Below the pieces are notes generated by a model that ran no database searches, was not told where the DNA came from, and saw only the letters and a list, made by a program, of their open reading frames with translations. A DNA stretch of 64,000 bases from Gemmatimonadota bacterium (GTDB lineage Bacteria > Gemmatimonadota > Gemmatimonadetes > Gemmatimonadales > GWC2-71-9). Below, piece after piece: positions 57,580 to 64,000 of the stretch. The stretch is from positions 1 to 64,000 of the forward strand of contig QHUB01000010.1 of the NCBI GenBank assembly GCA_003221035.1, in the 5' to 3' direction. Every line of letters begins with the position of its first letter. Positions within the stretch are counted from its first letter, which is position 1. The position numbers were made by a program, and so were the translations under genes.

Positions 57580-59015
57580 TGCCGGGTGCCGCAACCCGCG
57601 TCCTCGTCGCCGACGACGACGCCTCGCTGGTCCAGACGCTCACCTGGATCCTCAAGGAAAACGGGTACGAGGTCGCGGTGTGCCCGGGCGGCGACGGCCT
57701 GTTTGCCAAACTCGAAGAGATCAAGCCCGCGCTGCTGCTGCTCGACATCATGATGCCGAAGGTCGACGGCCTGCAGCTGCTCGAGCGGCTCAAACAGGAC
57801 GAGCGCTACCGCGATCTGCCCGTCCTCATGGTGTCCTCCATGCCCCCCGAGGAAGCCACCGTGCGCGCCCTGGGCCTCGGCGCCGCGGATTTCATCTCCA
57901 AGCCGTTCCGCGTGCGCGAGCTGCTGGCGCGCGTCGAAGCGCATATTCGCGTGGGTCGAGCGCTGGCGCAGGCGCGCGAAGAGGCGCGCAGCCGCGCGGC
58001 GATGGTGGACATCCTGCACGAGGTCACCGACTCCCTCAAGCCGGACGAGATGTACCACATCCTCGCCCGGCGCGTGGCCCGCGCACTCAACATCTCCAAG
58101 TGCTCTATGGTTCTCGCGAAGCCCGGCGACCAGCAGGGCGTCGTCGTCGCGGCCTACGAGAACCCGATGCTGCGCAACCTGCAGATCGAGCTCAGCAAGT
58201 ATCCCGAGATCCGCAAAGCGGTTTCGACCGGCCGGCTCGTGCTGGTCGAGGACGTCGCCACCGATCCGCTCTATGAGGAAGAGCGGAAGCGCTGGGAGCG
58301 TGAGAACATCCGCGTGCCCACGCGTTCGGCGGTCGCACTGCCGTTCTGGATGAAGGATCAGCAGATCGGCGTGTTCTTTTTGCGGACGACGGGCGATGAT
58401 CCGCCGCTGACGCGCGCGGACGCGCAGTTCGCGGAGACCGTCATCAAGACGGCCGTGTCGGCGATCGAGAAGGCGTACGATTTCGAGTCGGCGGTGTCGG
58501 ACAAGCAGCGGCTCGAGAAGCTCGCCGCGACCGACGCGCTCACCGGTTGCATGAACCGGCGCGCGCTCGCCGAAGCGCTCGCGCAGGAGCTGGACCGCGC
58601 CCGGCGTTACAACCTGGCCGTGACGATCCTCCTGGCGGACATCGATCGGTTCAAGTCGATCAACGACACGCGCGGCCACATCGCCGGCGACTCGGTGCTG
58701 CGCCAGGTGGGCGACATGCTCAGGCGTGAAGCGCGGTCGGTCGACATCGTGGCCCGCTACGGCGGCGAGGAGTTCGTCGTCGTGATGCCGGAGACGGCGA
58801 CGCAGGGCGCGGCGATTTTTGCGGAGCGCGTCCGCGCCCGCGTTCAGAATCGCGACTTCGGCGATCCCGGTGAGGACCCCCTGCGGCTGACGGTGAGCAT
58901 TGGGCTCGCGTCGTTTCCCGATGACCGGGTCCACAGCTCCGACAGCTTTATCTCCCTGGCGGACCAGGCCCTCTATCGCGCCAAGAACGAAGGGCGCAAC
59001 TTGGTCCGGCAATGA
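57579..59015 (+). CDS. Response regulator diguanylate cyclase (REC-GAF-GGDEF)
   Basis: 478 residues. Receiver (1-125): VLVADDDASLVQTLTWIL with phospho-Asp in LLLLDIMMPKVDGLQLL and SKPFRVRELL. GAF (about 140-310): VDILHEVTDSLKPDEMYHIL, RSAVALPFWMKDQQIGVFFL. GGDEF (320-478): DALTGCMNRRALAEAL, LADIDRFKSINDTRGHIAGD, active site ARYGGEEFVVVMPE. The inhibitory I-site RxxD (RSVD) is five residues before GGEEF and intact. It makes cyclic di-GMP, probably under phosphorylation and GAF control. TGATG overlap upstream and ATGA overlap with the kinase gene downstream. Confidence 0.95.
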   Translation: MPGAATRVLVADDDASLVQTLTWILKENGYEVAVCPGGDGLFAKLEEIKPALLLLDIMMPKVDGLQLLERLKQDERYRDLPVLMVSSMPPEEATVRALGLGAADFISKPFRVRELLARVEAHIRVGRALAQAREEARSRAAMVDILHEVTDSLKPDEMYHILARRVARALNISKCSMVLAKPGDQQGVVVAAYENPMLRNLQIELSKYPEIRKAVSTGRLVLVEDVATDPLYEEERKRWERENIRVPTRSAVALPFWMKDQQIGVFFLRTTGDDPPLTRADAQFAETVIKTAVSAIEKAYDFESAVSDKQRLEKLAATDALTGCMNRRALAEALAQELDRARRYNLAVTILLADIDRFKSINDTRGHIAGDSVLRQVGDMLRREARSVDIVARYGGEEFVVVMPETATQGAAIFAERVRARVQNRDFGDPGEDPLRLTVSIGLASFPDDRVHSSDSFISLADQALYRAKNEGRNLVRQ

Positions 59016-60106
59016 GCGAGCGCCGCTGCCCCAAGTGTGGATCCGTGTACAGCGACACGGGGGCGCGCTTCTGCCCGAAAGACGGCAGCATGCTCGTGGA
59101 GATCCAGGCGAAAAAGCCTCCCGTGGCGCCCTCGTCCGGCAGCGGAACCGGCGTGCGCACGCCGCTCCCCCCCGGCAAATCCGGACTCGACCGCGCCTCG
59201 ACCCTGTCCAACCAGATTCTCGACGCGCGCTATCAGGTGATGAAGAAGCTGGGCGAGGGCGGGATGTCGTACGTCTATCTCGCCAGGGAGATCAATTCGG
59301 GCGAGACCGTGGCGATCAAGGTGCTCTCCCCGCGCCTCGCCTCCGACAAGAGCTCGGTCGAGCGCCTGCGCCGCGAAGCGGGACTGGCGATGCGCCTCGA
59401 CCACCCCAACGTCTGCCGAATCCTGCGCCTCGGCGAATCCGAGGACGGGCTGATCTACCTGGTGATGCCGTTCCTCAAGGGCGAGCTGTTGTCCGACCGC
59501 GAAGTGCGGGGCGGGCCGATGGACATCACCCCCGGCGTCACGCTCCTCAAGCAGATGTGCGCGGGCCTGCACCATGCGCACGAGCTGCAGATCATTCACC
59601 GCGATCTGAAGCCCGAGAACGTCATGCTGGTCCCCGACGACAACGGCGGCACCGAGCGCGCCGTGGTGATGGACTTTGGTCTGGCCAAAGAGCGCCGCGC
59701 CGACCCCGCCATCGCCAAGCTCACCGCGACCGGGATCATCCTCGGCACACCCGAGTTCATGAGTCCCGAGCAGATTCGCGGCAAACCGCTCGATGCCCGC
59801 AGCGACATCTACGCCCTCGGCATCGTGGCGTTCGAGATGTTCACCGGCAAGCTGCCGTTCCAGGGCCGCAACGCGCAGGAGATGATGATCGCGCGCCTGC
59901 GCAGCCAGCCGATCCCGATTCGCTCGCTGCGCGCGGATATCCCCGAGCCGGTCGAGAAGGCGCTCACGAAAGCCCTCCAGACGAACCCCGATGACCGCTT
60001 CAGCACCGCACTCGAATTCGGCGACGCATTGACCCGCACGAGCGCCGAATCGTCGGGCGGCAGCGGCGCGGGCTTCTTCGGCAAGCTCAAGGAAAAGTTC
60101 TCGTGA
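59012..60106 (+). CDS. Hanks-type Ser/Thr protein kinase with N-terminal zinc ribbon
   Basis: 364 residues. N-terminal zinc ribbon with CPKCG and, more loosely, FCPKDGS (about 1-28), then a Pro/Ser/Gly linker. Kinase domain (about 70-335): LGEGGMSYVYLAREI (P-loop), VAIKVLSP (ATP lysine), IIHRDLKPENVML (catalytic loop), VMDFGLAKE (DFG) and GTPEFMSPEQIRG. There is no transmembrane segment, so it is cytoplasmic, unlike PASTA kinases. The ATGA overlap with the diguanylate cyclase gene suggests they work in one signalling unit. Confidence 0.93.
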   Translation: MSERRCPKCGSVYSDTGARFCPKDGSMLVEIQAKKPPVAPSSGSGTGVRTPLPPGKSGLDRASTLSNQILDARYQVMKKLGEGGMSYVYLAREINSGETVAIKVLSPRLASDKSSVERLRREAGLAMRLDHPNVCRILRLGESEDGLIYLVMPFLKGELLSDREVRGGPMDITPGVTLLKQMCAGLHHAHELQIIHRDLKPENVMLVPDDNGGTERAVVMDFGLAKERRADPAIAKLTATGIILGTPEFMSPEQIRGKPLDARSDIYALGIVAFEMFTGKLPFQGRNAQEMMIARLRSQPIPIRSLRADIPEPVEKALTKALQTNPDDRFSTALEFGDALTRTSAESSGGSGAGFFGKLKEKFS

Positions 60107-60107
60107 C

Positions 60108-61202
60108 GTGAAGCGGTTTCCCGCGTTCGACCCGCCCGAATATGTCGCGTGGAAACCGGACCCCGCGCTGGTGCGGGGGTTTCGATCCACGCTCGAAGCG
60201 AACGCCGAACGCGCCTCGATCGTCGCCGCCCTCACTCCTGACTCCAAGCTCGAGCTCTACCGCGGCCTGTTACGGGCCCGTCTCCACGATATCGAGCTGA
60301 AGCGCTGGGTCCGCACCGGTGTCATTTCCAAGGCATGGTTGGGAACGGGCGAAGAGGCGACCACCGTGGGGCCCGTCCATGCGCTGGAGCGCGGCATGGA
60401 CATCGTCGCGCCCATGATTCGCAACGCGGCGGCCTGTTGCGAGATGGGCATGCCGATCGCCGACATGCTGCGCGCGTATCTCGCGACGGCCGACTCGCCG
60501 AGCGGCGGACGCGATTTGCACGTGGGCTCGTTCTCGCACGGGGTGCTGCAGCCGATTTCGCATGTCGGCGACATGGTGCCGGTCATCACCGGCATCGCGC
60601 TCACATTCAAAATGAAGCGCCAGCCGCGCGTGGCGCTGACCTGGGTGGGCGACGGATCGACCAACACCGCGGCGGCGCATGAGGGCACGAACTTCGCGGC
60701 GGTTCAGCGTGTCCCGGCCATCTTCATTATCGAAAACAATCAGGTCGCGCTCGGCACGCGGCTCGCGCAGCATCATCTGCCGCCCGACTTCAAGGATTGG
60801 CCCGCGAGCTACGGCATCTGGGGCGCGACCTTCGACGGCAACAACGTGCTCGATGCCTACGCGGCCACACGACTCGCGGCCGAGCGGTGTCGTAAGGGCG
60901 ACGGGCCGGCGCTGCTCGTCGCGGAGACGTTCCGGATGGGTGGGCATGCCACGCACGACGAGCGCGAGGCGCGCGACACGTTTCCGCCCGAGCTGTTTGC
61001 CAGCTGGGGCAAGCGCGATCCGATCGGGCTGTATGAGGAGTATCTCAAGGAAGAAGGAGTGAAAGCGAAACAGCTCGAAGAAATCGAAGCCGAGGTGAGC
61101 GCCGTCGTCGCGAAGGCTGCCGCGGAGGCGATCGCGAGTCGGGAGAAGATGCCGAAGGGTGAGACGGCGTTGAATGGGGTATATGCGAACGGTCGCCAAT
61201 AG
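60108..61202 (+). CDS. 2-oxoacid dehydrogenase E1 component, alpha subunit (PdhA-like)
   Basis: 364 residues from GTG 60108, one base after the kinase stop. Thiamine diphosphate/Mg motif VALTWVGDGSTNTAAAHEGTN; GGRDLHVGSFSHGVLQPISH; FIIENNQVALGT; phosphorylation-loop region FRMGGHATHDEREAR. It decarboxylates pyruvate or branched-chain 2-oxoacids with a beta subunit, which is not adjacent here. The N-terminus (FPAFDPPEYVAWKPDP) is longer than bacterial PdhA, more like the branched-chain type. Confidence 0.9.
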   Translation: MKRFPAFDPPEYVAWKPDPALVRGFRSTLEANAERASIVAALTPDSKLELYRGLLRARLHDIELKRWVRTGVISKAWLGTGEEATTVGPVHALERGMDIVAPMIRNAAACCEMGMPIADMLRAYLATADSPSGGRDLHVGSFSHGVLQPISHVGDMVPVITGIALTFKMKRQPRVALTWVGDGSTNTAAAHEGTNFAAVQRVPAIFIIENNQVALGTRLAQHHLPPDFKDWPASYGIWGATFDGNNVLDAYAATRLAAERCRKGDGPALLVAETFRMGGHATHDEREARDTFPPELFASWGKRDPIGLYEEYLKEEGVKAKQLEEIEAEVSAVVAKAAAEAIASREKMPKGETALNGVYANGRQ

Positions 61203-61251
61203 TCGAGTCGGGATTGCTCGCTCGAACCACCGCCAGCGCCGGAGGTCATTG

Positions 61252-62337
61252 ATGCACCAGCGCGTGTTCCTGGCCGCACTGCTCGCGTGCGGATGCCGCC
61301 GTCCCACTCCCGCCGCCGGGCAGGCGAGAAGCGACGACGTCCTGCGTGTGCCCGACGGATTCAAGATTGCCGTGTTTGCCGACAAGCTCGAAGGCGTTCG
61401 CTATCTGACGCTCGGGCCGGGCAATGTGATCTACGCGTCGCAACCCGGCTCCGGGCGGATCGTGAGTATGAGAAACCGTGACGGCGCCGCCGACAGTATC
61501 GTCGAAGTCGCGAGCGGGCTGAAAGGACCGTTCGGCATCGCCTTCCGCGGGGACACGATGTATGTCGCGGAAGTCACCCGCGTAAAGCGCTTTACTCCGG
61601 GCGCTCGCGACTCCAAGACTATCATCGACGACATACCCGACGGGGGACACTCGACCAGAACCATCCTGTTCGGCCCCGACGGCAAGTTGTATCTCGCAGT
61701 GGGATCGTCGTGCAATCTCTGCGACGAGCGCGACTCGCTGCGTGCGGCTGTCTCGCAGTTCAATCGCGACGGCTCGGGCGGCCGCATCTTTGCGCGCGGG
61801 CTCCGCAACACGGTGGGTATCGCCTTCAATCCGAAGACCGGCGAGCTGTGGGGCGGCAACAACGACCGCGACAACCTGGGCGATGACGTCCCGCCCGAGC
61901 ACATCAACATCATCAGGGACGGAAAGAATTACGGCTGGCCCCAGTGCTATCTGCCCGGCAAGCCAAACCCCGAGTACGGTTCGGCCAACTGCGCGAACGT
62001 CGAGCCGCCCGCGATCATGGTGCAGGCACACTCGGCGCCGCTTGGTCTGGCGTTCTACACGGGGACGCAGTTCCCGCCCGACTATCGTGGCGACGCATTC
62101 GTCACGCTGCACGGCTCGTGGAACCGGTCCATTCCTACCGGCGCGAAGGTCGTGCGCGTCCAGGTGGATAGCGACGGTCACCGCGCGGTCGGCGTCGAGG
62201 ACTTCATCCTCGGCTGGCAGCGCCCCGATGGGACGCGGTGGGGACGGCCTGTAGGGTTGTTGGTGCTTCCCGATGGATCATTACTCGTCAGTGACGACTA
62301 CGGCGGCAAAATCTGGAGGGTGACATATGGGAGGTAA
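61252..62337 (+). CDS. Sorbosone-dehydrogenase/PQQ-sugar-dehydrogenase-like lipoprotein
   Basis: 361 residues from ATG 61252 with GGAGG six bases upstream. Lipobox AALLACGC. Six-bladed propeller of the GSDH type: VPDGFKIAVFADKLEGVRYL, GPFGIAFRGDTMYVAEV, TRTILFGPDGKLYLAVGSSC, ARGLRNTVGIAFNPKTGELW, NIIRDGKNYGWPQCY, GDAFVTLHGSWNRS, GLLVLPDGSLLVSDDYGG. It would oxidise sugars in the periplasm with PQQ, if the cofactor is bound; the His for PQQ is not certain. Overlaps the next gene by 11 nt. Confidence 0.88.
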   Translation: MHQRVFLAALLACGCRRPTPAAGQARSDDVLRVPDGFKIAVFADKLEGVRYLTLGPGNVIYASQPGSGRIVSMRNRDGAADSIVEVASGLKGPFGIAFRGDTMYVAEVTRVKRFTPGARDSKTIIDDIPDGGHSTRTILFGPDGKLYLAVGSSCNLCDERDSLRAAVSQFNRDGSGGRIFARGLRNTVGIAFNPKTGELWGGNNDRDNLGDDVPPEHINIIRDGKNYGWPQCYLPGKPNPEYGSANCANVEPPAIMVQAHSAPLGLAFYTGTQFPPDYRGDAFVTLHGSWNRSIPTGAKVVRVQVDSDGHRAVGVEDFILGWQRPDGTRWGRPVGLLVLPDGSLLVSDDYGGKIWRVTYGR

Positions 62338-63115
62338 GGGGCGGTACACGGCGGTAGGGGGCGGCATCTTGTGCGGTGCGGTCTTGGTGGCGGCGCTTTA
62401 CCGCCCCATACCGCCTCTTACCGCCCTTTACCGCCCCGATATCCATTCCGAATACGTGAAGATCCCCAGCGGCAAGGACACGATCACGGCCTACCTCGCG
62501 TATCCCGAGCGTCCGCAGCCGGCACCCGCCGTCATCGTGATTCACGAGATCTTCGGCCAATCGGACTTCATCAAGCAGACGACGGAACAGCTCGCGAAAG
62601 AAGGATTCGTGGCGATCGCGCCCGACCTGCTCTCGCGGCGCGGCGGAACGCCGGCGAGCTCGGATTCGGCGCGCAAACTGATCGCGACGCTCAACCCCGA
62701 CACCATCACGATGGATCTCGACGCGACGAGAAACTTCCTGAACAAGAACAAAGCGGTGCGCGCGAATGAAATCGGCGTGATCGGATTCTGCTGGGGCGGC
62801 GGCCAGAGCTTCCGCTATGCCACGAATGCAGCCCAGCTGAAGGCGTTCGTGGTGTGTTACGGGCCGGCGCCCGATGCGGCCGACATGTCGAAAATCAAAG
62901 CCAAGGGGCTGGGCGTGTACGCGGAGAACGACGCGCGGATCGACGCGGGTCTGCCCGATGCGTCGGCGGCAATGAAGGCGGCCCACAAAAACTATCCGTA
63001 CACGATCTATCCCGGTGTGGGTCACGGATTCCTGCGCACGCGCGAGAAACCGGAAGTCGCGGACAGCGCGTGGAGTGCCATCATCCGGCACTTCCGCGCG
63101 AACCTGAAGAGCTAG
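62327..63115 (+). CDS. Dienelactone hydrolase-family protein
   Basis: 262 residues. Alpha/beta hydrolase with the DLH triad: Cys in VIGFCWGGGQSFRYA, Asp in YAENDARIDAGL and His in YPGVGHGFLRTR; PAVIVIHEIFGQSDFIKQTT forms the oxyanion region. It may cleave lactones or esters. The first ~38 residues (GGKGRYTAVGGG, LYRPIPPLTALYRP) are encoded by the arms of a GGCGGTA inverted repeat, with a hydrophobic stretch GILCGAVLVAAL in between that serves as a signal/membrane anchor. Its TAG overlaps the convergent S41 stop. Confidence 0.88.
   Translation: MGGKGRYTAVGGGILCGAVLVAALYRPIPPLTALYRPDIHSEYVKIPSGKDTITAYLAYPERPQPAPAVIVIHEIFGQSDFIKQTTEQLAKEGFVAIAPDLLSRRGGTPASSDSARKLIATLNPDTITMDLDATRNFLNKNKAVRANEIGVIGFCWGGGQSFRYATNAAQLKAFVVCYGPAPDAADMSKIKAKGLGVYAENDARIDAGLPDASAAMKAAHKNYPYTIYPGVGHGFLRTREKPEVADSAWSAIIRHFRANLKS
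62331..62437. repeat. GGCGGTA inverted-repeat element at the 5' end of the hydrolase gene
   Basis: Left arm GAGGTAAGGGGCGGTACACG plus GCGGTAGGGGGCGG (62331-62364); right arm 62399-62437 is four copies of TACCGCC-type units (TACCGCCCCATACCGCCTCT, TACCGCCCTTTACCGCCCC). The arms are imperfect complements. The gene start lies at the left edge and the reading frame passes through the whole element. Confidence 0.75.
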
Positions 63116-64000
63116 CGGCGCGCGGTGTCGTCGAGATAGGCGCGGGCGCGATCGAGCACGGCGTCGCGCCCCGCCAGCACGTCTTCGACCCGCACGCCAA
63201 CGGGGAATTGCGGCGCGATGCCCGTACGCTCGAAGTCCTTCCCATTTGGCAGGACATCGCGCGCCGCCGTCAGACGGATCTTCCAGCCGCCCGGCAACGT
63301 GAGCGCCGTCGTCGTCCCGCTGCTGCCCGCCGATGGCTCGCCGAATGTCGCTCCCCGCCCACCCGTTTGGAACGCCACCAGGAAATCCTCGGCCGGGCCG
63401 GAGGTGCGAGCCGAGATCAGCACGGCGACGGGGCCGGTGTAGGCGATTCGCTCGCGCTGCGTCGGCGGCCAGATCGTGTCCGGCGGTATGCTGAGCCAGA
63501 CGCCGCTCGAGTCGGGCCTGTACACCGGCATGCGCCGCCACGGGGTGAGGACGGGCCGCTCGATCAGGCGAGACAGCAGCGCATAGCTCCGAGCTCGACC
63601 CTGCGGCGTCCATGCGGTCTCGCGCAGATCGAGGATCAAACCGCGGTGGCGCGGCCCCTCGCGGGGCGCATCGCCAAGCGTCCGGTCGAATTGCTCGAGA
63701 ACATCCGGGTCAGCCAACGAGTACACGCGTATCCAGATCACGCCGTCCGGTAAGGTGTCGGCCTCGATCGGCTCGTGCTCGAGCGGCCAATGCGACGTCA
63801 GCGCCACGCTGCGCGTCACGCTCGCGCCCCGCTCGGCGCCGCCGGGGACTCGCAGCAAGAGATGCAGCGCCGTGCCACGCTCGCCCTCGAGCATCCGGGC
63901 GACTGCGCGCTCCCAGCGGCTCGCCTCATTCGCACCGGCGATCTTCGGCAGGACTGAATCGCGAATCCATTCGGCCGCGGGGATGCCTTGCACGGCGAGA
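63112..64000 (-). CDS. S41 (tail-specific/C-terminal processing) peptidase, cut by right edge
   Basis: The last 296 residues of a longer gene; the reading frame runs open through the window edge, so the track's GTG at 63993 is not the true start. LAVQGIPAAEWI at the edge looks like a PDZ-domain end. The TSPc domain is visible: IWIRVYSLADPDVLEQFDRT, GLILDLRETAW, then VLISARTSGPAEDFLVAFQT (candidate nucleophile Ser in TSGPAED) and GRGATFGEPSAGSSGTTTAL. It probably cleaves proteins in the periplasm. The catalytic lysine cannot be assigned with certainty. Shares CTAG with the convergent hydrolase stop. Confidence 0.85.
   Translation of the reverse strand, partial: LAVQGIPAAEWIRDSVLPKIAGANEASRWERAVARMLEGERGTALHLLLRVPGGAERGASVTRSVALTSHWPLEHEPIEADTLPDGVIWIRVYSLADPDVLEQFDRTLGDAPREGPRHRGLILDLRETAWTPQGRARSYALLSRLIERPVLTPWRRMPVYRPDSSGVWLSIPPDTIWPPTQRERIAYTGPVAVLISARTSGPAEDFLVAFQTGGRGATFGEPSAGSSGTTTALTLPGGWKIRLTAARDVLPNGKDFERTGIAPQFPVGVRVEDVLAGRDAVLDRARAYLDDTARR

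Noticed and set aside
57066-59012. 648-residue minus-strand ORF opposite the PLP enzyme and the GGDEF gene
   Set aside because: Antisense shadow of two well-conserved genes; composition dominated by Arg, Gly, His and Asp.

Overview
The window is GC-rich bacterial chromosome, densely packed, with short gaps, many 1-, 4- and 8-nt gene overlaps, frequent GTG starts and many lipoprotein signal peptides. The gene mix is LytS-type kinase, EF-G-like GTPase, Ig-like/PD40 proteins, D-aminoacylase-like and imidazolonepropionase-like lipoproteins, a zinc-ribbon Ser/Thr kinase, thiolase plus 3-hydroxyacyl-CoA dehydrogenase, and ThyX. This best fits Gemmatimonadota or a close neighbour. That placement is inference from gene style; no rRNA or tRNA gene was found to confirm it. 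No phage, IS element or CRISPR array was seen.

Layout. 1-9.3 kb: a DUF1800 protein cut by the left edge (absent from the ORF track), a two-component pair, a serine hydrolase, an ArsC-fold protein, EamA and MFS exporters, a subtilase and a small lipoprotein. 9.4-16.6 kb: an EF-G-like GTPase, then two paralogous beta-helix lipoproteins flanking an asparagine-synthetase-like protein. 17-26 kb: an NHL lipoprotein, the agmatine-to-putrescine pair aguA/aguB, and an ammonium-assimilation operon gltB-PII-amt. 26-33.6 kb: a tight minus-strand run with a FAD oxidase, thyX, two D-Ala-D-Ala-ligase-like ATP-grasp enzymes, a GNAT, lysine 2,3-aminomutase, a VOC protein and a propeller lipoprotein. 33.7-41.4 kb: a DUF116 protein, an APC permease, a lipoprotein, a DUF2231 protein, an acyl-CoA pair (hbd/thiolase) and an unusual HTH-beta-propeller fusion. 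41.5-50.5 kb: a run of eleven overlapping minus-strand genes including selD, plus a histone-H1-like protein. 50.6-64 kb: an Ig-like/PD40 protein, alcohol dehydrogenase, gyrA, PLP ammonia-lyase, REC-GAF-GGDEF protein, Ser/Thr kinase, PDH E1-alpha, a sorbosone-dehydrogenase-like protein, a dienelactone hydrolase and an edge-truncated S41 peptidase.

Main points. (1) selD is a selenoprotein gene: the true start lies 69 nt upstream of the ORF-track start, across an in-frame UGA that falls exactly where the catalytic Cys is expected. (2) Two ATP-grasp ligases, a GNAT and a lysine 2,3-aminomutase with all substrate-binding residues form one overlapping operon, a candidate pathway for a beta-lysine-containing amide. 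(3) Short inverted-repeat elements recur at gene ends and inside reading frames, and in two cases supply the N-terminus of an exported protein. (4) A DNA-binding domain is fused to a YncE-type propeller; a palindrome lies in front of that gene, and related half-sites lie in front of the beta-helix genes.

All identifications come from reading motifs by eye; no database search or folding program was run.
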